The notes under the pieces: model-generated
Seen by the model: the letters and a program-made list of their open reading frames with translations, nothing else
Told to the model about the DNA's origin: nothing
Database searches by the model: none
In this document: in pieces, positions 7,029-14,965 of the stretch
How the letters are laid out: every line of letters starts with the position of its first letter
Numbering within the stretch: the stretch's first letter is position 1
Translations under genes and position numbers: made by a program
From: Saprospiraceae bacterium
GTDB taxonomy: Bacteria > Bacteroidota > Bacteroidia > Chitinophagales > Saprospiraceae
DNA length: 41,713 nt
Assembly (NCBI GenBank): GCA_022841745.1
Contig: JALHQW010000065.1
Location: forward strand, 1-41,713
Reading direction: 5' to 3'

Positions 7029-8117
7029 ATGAAAATGAGATTTACAAAAACAATTTTACCCATTGTTGTCACGCTTGTCTGCATTGGCCAGCTTTGGTCC
7101 CAAGACCTGCACAACACGCTGTTCTACATGAACCCCCTCCACATGAACCCAGCCTTCGCAGGGGCTTACGAGGGTACGTTTCGCATCGGCGGCATCTACC
7201 GTGACCAGGCCCGTACGGCCATCGGCAAGTCGGCCTACTCCACCCCGGCCCTCTATGGCGACGCTCCCATCCTGATGATTGGCAAGCGGCACTGGATCGG
7301 CGTGGGCCTCGTGGTTTTCAGGGACCAAGTAGGCGATGGCGAACTGAGGATGACTGCCGGGCAACTGACGGGCGCTTTCCACCTCTCCCTTGACAAAAAA
7401 AGCAATAATGTGCTCACCCTTGGCGTGCAATGGGGAAAGGTGAACAGGACAATTGGCAACTTGGACAGACTCAGGCCTTCCGATTTGGTTGCGCTCGATT
7501 TGGAGGACCCAACTGGCAACAACATGACAACCGACAACGTCTTCTTACAAGGCGGTGGGGGAACCGGTGGCAACCAAGGCAATTCCGAAAAGAAAAAGGA
7601 CTTTTCTGATGTGAACGTCGGGCTGTTGCTGAAATCGAAGGTGAACAAGACCACTGATTACAATATCGGGGTTTCCGTGCGACACCTGACCACGCCCGGC
7701 TCCGATTTCAACTTCAACGCCAGCAGCAACATCTATGACCTGAACATGCGCTTTACAGCACATGCCCAACTCAATACAGCGCTGAGCAAAAAAATCACCT
7801 TGACACCAGAATTGTACTTCTCGAACCTAAGCCCGGCTACCCAGATGCAAGCACATGCCTGGCTCGGCTATTGGCTCAAGCCAGAGAGCAATACCAAGGT
7901 ACTCGGCGGTCTCGGCTACCGGGTAGGCGACTCCGCCCAACTACTGCTCGGCCTCGACTACAAGGACATCAAAGTGCAGCTTGGCTACGATTTCACGCTG
8001 TCGCAATTGGCCGACGTGAACAAGCGCCAGGGCGGTTTTGAAATTGCCGCCTCTTATATCGGCAAAGTTTACAAGAAACCGAAGGTGAAACCCGTTATCC
8101 TTTGCCCGCACCTTTGA
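7029..8117 (+). CDS. PorP/SprF family type IX secretion outer-membrane protein
   Basis: The start at ATG 7029 gives 362 residues and places MKMRFTKTILPIVVTLVCIG directly as a signal peptide ending near LWSQ-D. A TTG at 6966 is in frame but adds 21 unlikely residues. The mature protein opens with 'LFYMNPLHMNPAFAGAYEG', the PorP/SprF hallmark, and continues as alternating beta strands ending in an outer-membrane barrel. PorP/SprF proteins bind T9SS or gliding components, and many genomes hold numerous paralogues paired with surface proteins or OmpA-type partners. The next gene is such an OmpA protein, separated by an 8-bp repeat array. Whether this copy serves secretion itself or anchors one cargo is not decidable here. 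Confidence 0.9.
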   Translation: MKMRFTKTILPIVVTLVCIGQLWSQDLHNTLFYMNPLHMNPAFAGAYEGTFRIGGIYRDQARTAIGKSAYSTPALYGDAPILMIGKRHWIGVGLVVFRDQVGDGELRMTAGQLTGAFHLSLDKKSNNVLTLGVQWGKVNRTIGNLDRLRPSDLVALDLEDPTGNNMTTDNVFLQGGGGTGGNQGNSEKKKDFSDVNVGLLLKSKVNKTTDYNIGVSVRHLTTPGSDFNFNASSNIYDLNMRFTAHAQLNTALSKKITLTPELYFSNLSPATQMQAHAWLGYWLKPESNTKVLGGLGYRVGDSAQLLLGLDYKDIKVQLGYDFTLSQLADVNKRQGGFEIAASYIGKVYKKPKVKPVILCPHL

Positions 8118-8119
8118 TG

Positions 8120-8195
8120 AAGGATTGAAGGATTGAAGGATTGAAGGATTGAAGGATTGAAGGATTGAAGGATTGAAGGAAAGGAGGATTGAAGG
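8120..8195 (+). repeat. Octanucleotide array (AAGGATTG)x7 plus degenerate units
   Basis: Seven perfect AAGGATTG units run from 8120 to 8175, then AAGGAAAGGAGGATTGAAGG degenerates to 8195. The array begins three bases after the PorP/SprF stop. It also holds a strongly Shine-Dalgarno-like purine tract, though it ends 50 nt before the OmpA start. The copy number could change the spacing between the two genes. Confidence 0.92.
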
Positions 8196-8245
8196 AGAAC
8201 AAGACTTCGAGCTTCCTTTGCCAAAAAAAGCAACCAGAAAAAATT

Positions 8246-11014
8246 ATGAAAAATCATATCCTAATAGCAACGCTCCTGCTTTTTTGCGGCTTCGCCGCAA
8301 TGGGGCAACCGCTCAACCGCCCTACCTACGCCATGATGATAAACACGGCGGAGGAGCAGATGGAGAAAAAAGACTACTACCGGGCACTCGAATGGTACGA
8401 GAAGGCCTACGACGAGTCGAAGGACATCGAACTCGTCATCAAGATAGCTGACCTGAGCTACCTGCTCCGTGACTACAACAAGGCGGAGAAATGGTACGCC
8501 CGTGCCCTCAAGCCCACCAAGAAGAACAAGAAAGTATCAGAATACGCCGAAAAGCGGTTCGAGTATGCCCGTTCTTTGAAGATGGTGGAAAAATACGATG
8601 AGGCCATCATCGAGTTCAACAAATACCTGGAAACGGCCACCGACCCCGTTCGGAGGGAATTGACCGATTTGGAAAAAATCGGCTGTGAGTTTGCCAAGGT
8701 TACCAAGTCACAGGACGGCCTCAGCATCACGCATGGCGGCAAGGAAATCAACGGCAAAAACTCCGAGTACAGCCCTTTCCTCAGTGCCGATAACAAGGAG
8801 ATTTATTTCGCTGCCTTGGTCGGTAACGACATCATCGAAGTAAACGAAAAGCCCAAGGCCGAGGATGGCAAGGGCAGTGGTGACGGCACAGGCGGCGGAG
8901 GCGACGACAAGGGTGATGGCGGTGACGATAAAGCCAAGCTCGACCTTGGCCTGAAAAAAGAAGACGAGGGCGGTGGCGAGCCATTCTCTAAGATTTACAA
9001 ATCCGCCAAGTCAGATAAAGGCTGGGGCAAGCCTACGGCCCTCGACGAGAATGTTAACCGGGTTGATTTCTTCAACGTCAACAACTCCATCTCACCCGAT
9101 GGTAAGCGCATGTTCTTCAACCGGGAAATCATGGACGGCCACATCCTCAAAGAGGCAAAGATTTACTTGAGCGAAGGCAATGGTGGTAGCTGGGGTGCCG
9201 GCAATGAGTTGAAAGGCGTTAACGGCAACTACATCGCCAAGTCGCCCTGCGTGGGCGAGCTGTTTGGCAGGGAAGTGCTGTTCTTCGTATCGGACATGGA
9301 AGGCGGTCAGGGCGGCTACGATATTTACTATGCCACCTACAAAGGCGCTGGACAATACGGCGACCCCGTGAACCTTGGCCCGAAAATCAACTCCATCGGC
9401 AACGAGGAGACCCCATTTTACAGGGATGGTGTGCTCTATTTCAGTTCAGATGGGCATCCCGGCCTTGGCGGCTACGATATTTTCATGAGCACTTGGAACG
9501 GTACGATGTGGAGCAAGGTGAACAATATGGGCAAAGGCTACAACTCCAGCGTGGACGACCTCTATTTCATGCTCGACAAGGAGGGCTACACGGGCGTGCT
9601 GGCCAGCAACCGCCCCAGCGAGGGCAGCCGCAGCGTACACAGCAAGACCTGCTGCAACGATATCTACAATGTGATTTTGAAGAAAATCGAGGCAAACGTG
9701 GTGGCCACGGCCTACGATGCCGAGACCAAGGAGCCGCTCACGGGCGTCACCTTCGAGTTCGTGGAAATGCAGGGAGGAACCCCAAAGGTGCTGGACACCA
9801 AGACCCTCGACAAGTACGAGAACATGATGGAGCTTGACCGCAACTACATGATTATCGCCTCTGCGGAAAACTACTCCAACGACACCGTCCGCCTGACCAC
9901 ACTCGGCCTTTTCGATTCAAAGACCTATACCGAAAAGCTGAACCTAAAGCCGGGTCGCATCACCAAGAAGATCGTGCGCAATGAGCCGTTCGTTTTGGAA
10001 AACATTCTCTACAATTTCAACGACGACAAAATCCTGCTGCCAGCAGAGGGCGACCTTCAAGTGATATTTGACCTGATGAACAGGTATCCCGACATGGTCA
10101 TCGAGCTTTCTTCGCACACGGACGCAAGGGGCGGCGATGAGTTCAACAAGAACCTCTCACAACGCCGTGCCGAGTCTGCCCGCCGCTGGCTGACGAACAA
10201 GGGCATACCTCGTACCCGCATAGAGGCAAAGGGTTATGGCGAAACGCAGCCCAAGACGGTCGATGCCAAAAGCAACGGCAAGTTACCCTACCTGAAAGTA
10301 GGCGAAGTGCTGACGGAAGCATACATCAATGCCCTGCTGCCAGACAGCGTGAAGTTCGAGGCGGCGCACCAATTGAACCGCCGCACGGAGTTCAAAATCC
10401 TGTCCGGCCCGACGAGCATCACCATAGAGGAGGAGCAACTCATCCAAATCGGCAACCGGAAGATTGACCCGAACGCACCAAAGGTTGACCCGAAAAAAGA
10501 CCCAAAACAGACAACACCCAATAACCGCAAGCCCGCCCCCAACCGCAACAACAAGAGTGGCGGCAATGCCCCCGGCGGCGGCGACAGCGTGAAGACGGCC
10601 CCTTTCAAATTGCCAGCCGAAGCGAAAAAGGACAGCATCATCATTGACAAACTCTCGTCGCTCTACGGCAAGAAGGAGCTGAAAGGCCTGCCTGTTTTGA
10701 AATTCGATACCCGTGTGCACGACATGGGTACGCTCAAGAAAGGCGAGGTGCGGGAATATACCTTCCACTTCACCAATGTGGGCGACACGGCTGCGGACAT
10801 TGACCTCGTGAGCGTTTGCGAATGCACCAGCTACGAACTCGGCCCCAGCCTCGTGAAGCCTGGTGAGAAAAGTTGGTTGAAGGTCAGCTTTGACAGCAAC
10901 AAGAAAGACGAGAGCGGCGACAGCGACGTGGATATTTTCCTAAAGAATATTGACCCGGAGTTCGATGCGCCGATTTTGGAAAGGGTGAAGTTCAAGTTTG
11001 AGCTGGCGAAATAA
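8246..11014 (+). CDS. TPR-PD40-OmpA family protein with C-terminal DUF1573 domain
   Basis: The start at ATG 8246 yields 922 residues with a signal peptide MKNHILIATLLLFCGFAAMG-Q. In order: TPR-like helices (about 28-125), PD40/WD40-like propeller motifs (about 170-425, e.g. SISPDGKRMFFNRE and GVLYFSSDGHPGLGGYDIF), a carboxypeptidase-regulatory-like strand region (about 480-570), and an OmpA domain (about 580-720, with SSHTDARGG and NLSQRRAESARRWL) that binds peptidoglycan. A Pro/Asn/Lys-rich linker leads to a DUF1573 Ig-like domain (about 815-922). The usual Bacteroidota TPR-PD40-OmpA protein, the PorE type, ends at OmpA. The extra DUF1573 and a Gly/Asp-rich loop (about 200-246) in the propeller are unusual. 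It sits next to PorP/SprF, so a role at the periplasmic face of a T9SS or gliding complex is likely. Confidence 0.9.
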   Translation: MKNHILIATLLLFCGFAAMGQPLNRPTYAMMINTAEEQMEKKDYYRALEWYEKAYDESKDIELVIKIADLSYLLRDYNKAEKWYARALKPTKKNKKVSEYAEKRFEYARSLKMVEKYDEAIIEFNKYLETATDPVRRELTDLEKIGCEFAKVTKSQDGLSITHGGKEINGKNSEYSPFLSADNKEIYFAALVGNDIIEVNEKPKAEDGKGSGDGTGGGGDDKGDGGDDKAKLDLGLKKEDEGGGEPFSKIYKSAKSDKGWGKPTALDENVNRVDFFNVNNSISPDGKRMFFNREIMDGHILKEAKIYLSEGNGGSWGAGNELKGVNGNYIAKSPCVGELFGREVLFFVSDMEGGQGGYDIYYATYKGAGQYGDPVNLGPKINSIGNEETPFYRDGVLYFSSDGHPGLGGYDIFMSTWNGTMWSKVNNMGKGYNSSVDDLYFMLDKEGYTGVLASNRPSEGSRSVHSKTCCNDIYNVILKKIEANVVATAYDAETKEPLTGVTFEFVEMQGGTPKVLDTKTLDKYENMMELDRNYMIIASAENYSNDTVRLTTLGLFDSKTYTEKLNLKPGRITKKIVRNEPFVLENILYNFNDDKILLPAEGDLQVIFDLMNRYPDMVIELSSHTDARGGDEFNKNLSQRRAESARRWLTNKGIPRTRIEAKGYGETQPKTVDAKSNGKLPYLKVGEVLTEAYINALLPDSVKFEAAHQLNRRTEFKILSGPTSITIEEEQLIQIGNRKIDPNAPKVDPKKDPKQTTPNNRKPAPNRNNKSGGNAPGGGDSVKTAPFKLPAEAKKDSIIIDKLSSLYGKKELKGLPVLKFDTRVHDMGTLKKGEVREYTFHFTNVGDTAADIDLVSVCECTSYELGPSLVKPGEKSWLKVSFDSNKKDESGDSDVDIFLKNIDPEFDAPILERVKFKFELAK

Positions 11015-11028
11015 AATCGTCCTTTCCT

Positions 11029-11074
11029 AAAAAAAGAGGCCGTGCCCACTTCGAGCACGGCCTCTTTTTTTTTA
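11029..11074 (+). terminator. Rho-independent terminator after OmpA gene
   Basis: An 11-bp perfect stem, AGAGGCCGTGC / GCACGGCCTCT, is preceded by an A-run and followed by a T-run of nine. This is a strong terminator that would also work in the opposite direction for apaG read-through. Confidence 0.93.
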
Positions 11075-11124
11075 GGAAGCAAGCATCAATGATTTTACCA
11101 AATCAATGGGACAACGAATTGAAG

Positions 11125-11240
11125 CAACTACTTAGGAGGGTATGGGAGGAGAGAGAAAAAATGAAATTTTTTCTCTCTCCTCCCAGGTTTTGGGTTGTTT
11201 TTCGGGTAAAAATTTTCAATTTTTACCCGAAAAACAACCC
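11125..11240 (+). repeat. Paired-hairpin element, copy A
   Basis: After AACTACTTAG come two long palindromes. The first (11144-11184) has a 19-bp perfect stem, GGGAGGAGAGAG..., around the loop GAA. The second (11192-11240) has a 23-bp perfect stem, GGGTTGTTTTTCGGG..., around the loop TTC. It lies between the convergent OmpA and apaG genes. A related copy is at 17249-17357 with the hairpin order exchanged. Confidence 0.92.
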
Positions 11241-11298
11241 CTGCTAACCAGTTTCGAACTAAGGTACTGGCTGCCCCTACCAATTACCAGTCACCCCA

Positions 11299-11685
11299 TC
11301 AGTTCATCTTAAACGGCGGCATCAGCTTGAACTCCGGTATTTGAACCTCGAACTTGGCCTCGTCGGCCAGCCGCACCATTTGGAAGGTGCCATACATCTT
11401 GCCAATATCGGTCATAATAGGGCACCAAGAAGTGTATTGGTGGTTCTCCCCCGGCTGGAGGGTGGGCTGTAGGCCCACAACGCCCTCGCCTTCCACCTCC
11501 CGCACGATGCCGTTCGATTCGACGATGTACCAATGGCGGCGGAGTAATTGCACGGTGTCGGGGCTTTGGTTGTGGATGGTGATGCGATAGGCAAACACAT
11601 AACGGTGTTGCATCGGGATGGACTCGTGTGGCAGGTAGAAGGGTTCTACACTGATTCGGATGCCTTGTGTGGTCAGGGTTTCCAT
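11299..11685 (-). CDS. apaG: ApaG domain protein
   Basis: This 128-residue protein matches the ApaG family along its length: a short N-terminus, 'HRYVFAYRITIHNQSPDTVQLLRRHW', 'GEGVVGLQPTLQPGENHQY', and a C-terminal 'MYGTFQMV...IPEFKL'. ApaG is an Ig-like beta-sandwich. It was linked to Co2+/Mg2+ efflux in enterobacteria, but its biochemical role is unsettled. It is downstream of gmk on the minus strand, 67 bp away across a GGCAGTT repeat, so it may share the yicC-gmk transcript. Confidence 0.92.
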   Translation of the reverse strand: METLTTQGIRISVEPFYLPHESIPMQHRYVFAYRITIHNQSPDTVQLLRRHWYIVESNGIVREVEGEGVVGLQPTLQPGENHQYTSWCPIMTDIGKMYGTFQMVRLADEAKFEVQIPEFKLMPPFKMN

Positions 11686-11689
11686 TTGT

Positions 11690-11727
11690 TAGTTGGCAGT
11701 TAGACAGTTGGCAGTTTGCAGTCAGGG
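11690..11727. repeat. GGCAGTT repeat cluster between gmk and apaG
   Basis: Three spaced copies of (G/T)GCAGT(T) in the context TTGGCAGTTAGACAGTTGGC resemble the 6705-6738 repeat, including the ...AGTCAGG ending. It is the same dispersed family as the AACTGCC run inside the GT9 gene. Confidence 0.7.
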
Positions 11728-11752
11728 CCGGGTTTAAGTTCAAATATCGGAG

Positions 11753-12325
11753 CTAACCCAAAGAAAGCCAATCGCTAACAATATTTTCAGCTTGTCGAAG
11801 GGCGATGGTGAGGTCGTCGTTCACCAGCACCTTGTCGAATTCACCCTCAAAACTAAGTTCAAATGTCGCTTTTTTGATACGTTTTTTCAGGCTTTCTTCG
11901 CTCTCTGACTTCCTTTTTTTCAATCTTTCCACCAATATTGCCTCCGAGGGCGGCTTTATGAAGATGGTGAGAGTTCCATCGGGGAATGCTTTCTTCACGT
12001 TGATGGCCCCCTTCACGTCAATATCGAACACCACCTGCTTGCCGTCGGCCCAAAGGCGTTCTACTTCGCTTTTCAGGGTGCCGTAGAACTGGTTTTCATA
12101 GACCTCCTGCCATTCGAGAAAGGCATTTTCGGCTATCAACTCCTTGAACCGTGACACATTAATATAGTAGTAGTCCTTGCCCTCCTGCTCATTGGCCCGT
12201 TTGCTGCGGGTGGTGGCGGACACCGAGAAGGCAAGGCTGGGGAAAGCCTGCAACAGGTGGTGTACAATGGTGGTCTTTCCCGCCCCAGAAGGGGCAGTGA
12301 CCACGATGAGTTTTCCCTTGCTCAT
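11753..12325 (-). CDS. gmk: Guanylate kinase
   Basis: This 190-residue protein, the normal family length, has the P-loop APSGAGKT at 11-18. It also shows the GMP-binding region 'SATTRSKRANEQEGKDYYY', 'FLEWQEVYENQFYGT', and the GMK block 'VVFDIDVKGAINVKKAFP'. It phosphorylates GMP to GDP with ATP in the cytosol. The start overlaps the yicC stop by four bases (ATGA), so the two are translationally coupled. This yicC-gmk linkage is common in bacteria. Confidence 0.97.
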   Translation of the reverse strand: MSKGKLIVVTAPSGAGKTTIVHHLLQAFPSLAFSVSATTRSKRANEQEGKDYYYINVSRFKELIAENAFLEWQEVYENQFYGTLKSEVERLWADGKQVVFDIDVKGAINVKKAFPDGTLTIFIKPPSEAILVERLKKRKSESEESLKKRIKKATFELSFEGEFDKVLVNDDLTIALRQAENIVSDWLSLG

Positions 12326-13197
12326 ACTGCGTTCGCTACTTGCTCCTTTATTTTTTCGAGGTCATCCTTCATCTTGACCACGAGTTTTTGAATATCGGCT
12401 GAGTATGCCTTGGCGCCAAGGGTGTTGATTTCACGCCCCATTTCTTGGCTGATGAAACTGAGCGTGCGCCCCTTAGACATGACATTGTTGGAAAGCTGCT
12501 CAAGGAAATAGGTGCAATGCTGTTCCAGGCGCACTTTCTCTTCGGTGATGTCAATTTTTTCGAGATAAAAAATCACCTCCTGCTCAAAGCGGTTCTCGTC
12601 AATATTCTCCTTGTTCATGAACTCCTCCAGGTTCTGGCGCATCCGGTTTTTCAGCAAGAGGATACGCTCCTGCTCGAAGGGGTCAACGAGTTGAAGCGCA
12701 CTGCTGATGTTGCGCACCCTGAGCCGCAGGTCTTCTTCAATGACGGCGCCCTCTGCCTTACGGAAGTTCTCGAAGTTTTCGAGCGCCTCCGCCAGGGTGC
12801 GTTCCACTGTCTTCCATTCTTCCTCGTTCACTTCGCCTTCTTCGGTCATGATGACGTTGGGTATGCGCAGTACTGCTGCCATGAGGCCGTCCTTGGGCAT
12901 GTCCATCTCATCTGCCAGTTTTGAAAGCTCTTGGTAGTAGCGTTTGAACAGCGGTACGTTGAGGCCAAAGCCCTCGTCGCCTTGCATGGATTTTACATCT
13001 ATGGACAGGTCAATCTTACCCCGTTCGATGCGCTCACTGATAAGCCGGCGCATCTGGTGCTCCTTGTCACGGAAATTGGAGGGTATCTTGACCCTCATAT
13101 CGGTGAACTTGCTGTTCAGGGAGCGCACTTCGACCATGATGACCTTTGAGTCGTACGTATTGGTGGCCCGCCCATAACCCGTCATTGAAAGCAACAT
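12322..13197 (-). CDS. yicC: YicC/YloC family endoribonuclease
   Basis: This 291-residue protein begins MLLSMTGYGRA, the hallmark of YicC. An 'RSLNSKFTDMRVKIPSNF' segment follows, then 'RGKIDLSI'. The C-terminal DUF1732-like part ends 'EMGREINTLGAKAYSADIQK' with a final coiled helix. YicC-family proteins are reported as endoribonucleases that can destabilise small RNAs. It is the first gene of the minus-strand yicC-gmk(-apaG) group, and a good -7 element (TATCTTTG) lies 65 nt upstream. Confidence 0.94.
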   Translation of the reverse strand: MLLSMTGYGRATNTYDSKVIMVEVRSLNSKFTDMRVKIPSNFRDKEHQMRRLISERIERGKIDLSIDVKSMQGDEGFGLNVPLFKRYYQELSKLADEMDMPKDGLMAAVLRIPNVIMTEEGEVNEEEWKTVERTLAEALENFENFRKAEGAVIEEDLRLRVRNISSALQLVDPFEQERILLLKNRMRQNLEEFMNKENIDENRFEQEVIFYLEKIDITEEKVRLEQHCTYFLEQLSNNVMSKGRTLSFISQEMGREINTLGAKAYSADIQKLVVKMKDDLEKIKEQVANAV

Positions 13198-13563
13198 ACA
13201 GTAGTAGTATTAGTGAGGAAGAATACCAGCCACAATTTTGAATGGAGGGGCAGGCAGTCGGCAAAGATAGTCATACAAGGTTGAATAAATCGGGAGCAGT
13301 GCCAAAGTTTGGGGAAATACCCTTTGCGGCATACCAGAACGAACCGGGAGTTGTGTGTTGAACTTGGCGGAAACACCCGTCCGGTAAGCAAGGGTCAATA
13401 TTTGCAGATTACCAAAACACATAACCCCTTGATAATTAGCGGAAAAAAAGCAGAAATTAAATTGAGTTTTGTTTCCGTAAATGAAAAAAAAGTCGAAATT
13501 TGCGACCTCGTTTCAAGAAACCATTGGTTTTTTTCATAACTCATTCTAAACCAGTTAAATAAG
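13198..13563. other. Divergent promoter region (yicC / HU)
   Basis: This 366-bp spacer holds no gene. The half near yicC contains the minus-strand TATCTTTG at 13262-13269. The half near HU is A-rich and contains GAAATTTG (13495-13502), one base off the -7 consensus, about 60 nt before the HU start. Confidence 0.5.
13262..13269 (-). promoter_or_regulatory. -7 promoter element TATCTTTG for yicC
   Basis: The minus strand reads TATCTTTG followed by C, an exact match to the Bacteroidota -7 box. It lies 65 nt from the yicC ATG. The -33 region is A/T-rich without a clear TTG. Confidence 0.5.
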
Positions 13564-13875
13564 ATGAGAAAAGCTGACTTAGTAACAGCCATTTCCGAAA
13601 AAACCGGCGTAGCAAAGGTTGATGTACTCGTAACCCTTGAAGAGTTCTTCAAGTCGGTGAAAAACTCATTGGCTGGTGGCGACAACGTCTATATCCGTGG
13701 CTTCGGAAGCTTCGTAATCAAAAGACGTAAGAAGAAAATCGGACGCAACATCAAGCACAACGTCTCCATAGATATACCGGAACACTATATCCCCTCGTTC
13801 AAGCCGGCAAAAGTTTTTGTCGAGCACGTGAAGGGTAACGTGAACCACCTACCGGAAGACGAAGGAGATGATTAA
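13564..13875 (+). CDS. HU/IHF family DNA-binding protein
   Basis: This 103-residue protein matches the HU/IHF fold: the helical N-terminus 'MRKADLVTAISEKTGVAK', 'FGSFVIKRRKKKIGRNIKHN' (HU typically has GFGTF...R.GR.P), and 'IPEHYIPSFKPAKVFVEHV'. These proteins bend and compact DNA as dimers. The DNA-contacting arm is unusually basic, and the C-terminus is a short acidic tail ending EDEGDD. The gene stands at the head of a plus-strand group. The TPR protein starts 54 nt downstream, with a small hairpin (TTGGCC...GGCCAA, about 13880-13895) between them. Confidence 0.93.
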   Translation: MRKADLVTAISEKTGVAKVDVLVTLEEFFKSVKNSLAGGDNVYIRGFGSFVIKRRKKKIGRNIKHNVSIDIPEHYIPSFKPAKVFVEHVKGNVNHLPEDEGDD

Positions 13876-13928
13876 CGTCTTGGCCTTTCGGCCAACGCTT
13901 GTCTTGATTGAAAGCAAAAGCAGCATTG

Positions 13929-14720
13929 ATGAACAAAGGTCAATGGATTCTAATTGCGGCAGCAACAGTGCTGTTTGCAATCCTATATTTTGGTTTTGAC
14001 ACAAAACCAAACAAGCAAAAAGCAGTTGAAAAGCAAAGGGCCAGTGCCTTTACCAGCACCGACATCAACTCAATGTTGGTGGATGCAAAGGCTGGGCTTC
14101 CAGCCCAAGACCTTGCTTCTGTAACCGCTTCGGAAGGCAGCCTTGAAAGCGCTTCGCAGGACTCGGCCAAGGTCGAAGCCTACAAAGCACTTTCGAGCCT
14201 TTGGTACCAATTGGAAAAACCCGGCATCGCAGGCTATTATGCTGAAAAGTTAGCCGAGATTGCCAGAACCGAGGAGGCGTGGTCCATTGCTGGCACCACG
14301 TATTCCATCTGCCTCCAACGGGAGCAGGAAGAAAAAATCAGAAGCTTTTGCACCGACCAAGCTGTTCAGGCCTTGGAAAAAGCGGCTTCGCTCACACCGG
14401 ATAACATCCAGCACAAGGTCAACCTTGCGCTGGTCTATGCCGAAAACCCGCCCAAGGACATGCCCATGAAGGGTATTCTGATGTTACGGGACTTGAACGA
14501 GCAGAACCCTGACAACGTGCTGGTGCTGACCCAACTCGGCCGATTGGCCATCAAAACCTCCCAGTTCGACCGGGCGGTGGAGCGGCTTTCGAAGGCCGTA
14601 GCGTTGGAGCCGAGCAACAAATCAGCAAACTGCCTGCTGGCACAAGCCTACGAGGGACTTGGCGACGTGGCAAAAGCGACCGATTTTAAATCAAAATGCG
14701 AGAAATTACCCGGCAACTGA
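13929..14720 (+). CDS. TPR protein with N-terminal membrane anchor
   Basis: The ATG at 13929 gives 263 residues starting MNKGQWILIAAATVLFAILY, a membrane anchor or uncleaved signal. An in-frame TTG at 13908 is less likely. The body is helical with TPR-like repeats: 'WYQLEKPGIAGYYAEKLAEI', 'ALEKAASLTPDNIQHKVNLALVYAE' and 'AVERLSKAVALEPSNKSANCLLAQAYEGLGD'. It is probably a periplasm-facing scaffold. In many Bacteroidota a similar small TPR protein follows HU and precedes the AURKAIP1-like gene and rng; this context is conserved here, but its function is unknown to me. Confidence 0.85.
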   Translation: MNKGQWILIAAATVLFAILYFGFDTKPNKQKAVEKQRASAFTSTDINSMLVDAKAGLPAQDLASVTASEGSLESASQDSAKVEAYKALSSLWYQLEKPGIAGYYAEKLAEIARTEEAWSIAGTTYSICLQREQEEKIRSFCTDQAVQALEKAASLTPDNIQHKVNLALVYAENPPKDMPMKGILMLRDLNEQNPDNVLVLTQLGRLAIKTSQFDRAVERLSKAVALEPSNKSANCLLAQAYEGLGDVAKATDFKSKCEKLPGN

Positions 14721-14820
14721 GCCGTTGGCACTTCGGGAGAGCAACCAAATGACCCCTGCGAAACTCCCAATCCAATGACTCTGAGGCCAATATTTGTTCA
14801 CTTTTTTAAGATATATCGAC

Positions 14821-14913
14821 ATGCCTTGTGGTAAAAAGCGTAAACGTCACAAAATTGCAACTCACAAACGCAAAAAAAGACTGCGTAAGAACCGTCATAA
14901 GAAGAAGCGATAG
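14821..14913 (+). CDS. AURKAIP1/COX24-type 30-residue basic protein
   Basis: ATG at 14821 to TAG at 14911-14913 encodes 30 residues, MPCGKKRKRHKIATHKRKKR then LRKNRHKKKR. More than half are Lys or Arg. This matches the small AURKAIP1/COX24-domain proteins of Bacteroidota, which share the domain of the mitochondrial ribosomal protein mS38. They are thought to bind rRNA in the small subunit. It is too short for routine ORF calling but is followed by a strong hairpin and preceded by an A/T-rich leader with AATATTTG, a near -7 box. Its position just before rng fits a ribosome/RNA-processing neighbourhood. Confidence 0.9.
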   Translation: MPCGKKRKRHKIATHKRKKRLRKNRHKKKR

Positions 14914-14932
14914 GTTTAGTTGAACCTTGTAA

Positions 14933-14965
14933 GCGGTTGGCAACCCGATATGGGCCGCCAACCGC
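14933..14965 (+). terminator. Hairpin after the 30-aa gene
   Basis: GCGGTTGGC (14933-14941) pairs with GCCAACCGC (14957-14965), and an inner CCC/GGG pairing extends the stem. No T-run follows, so it is either a terminator of a weak type or a 3'-end stabiliser. Confidence 0.55.
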
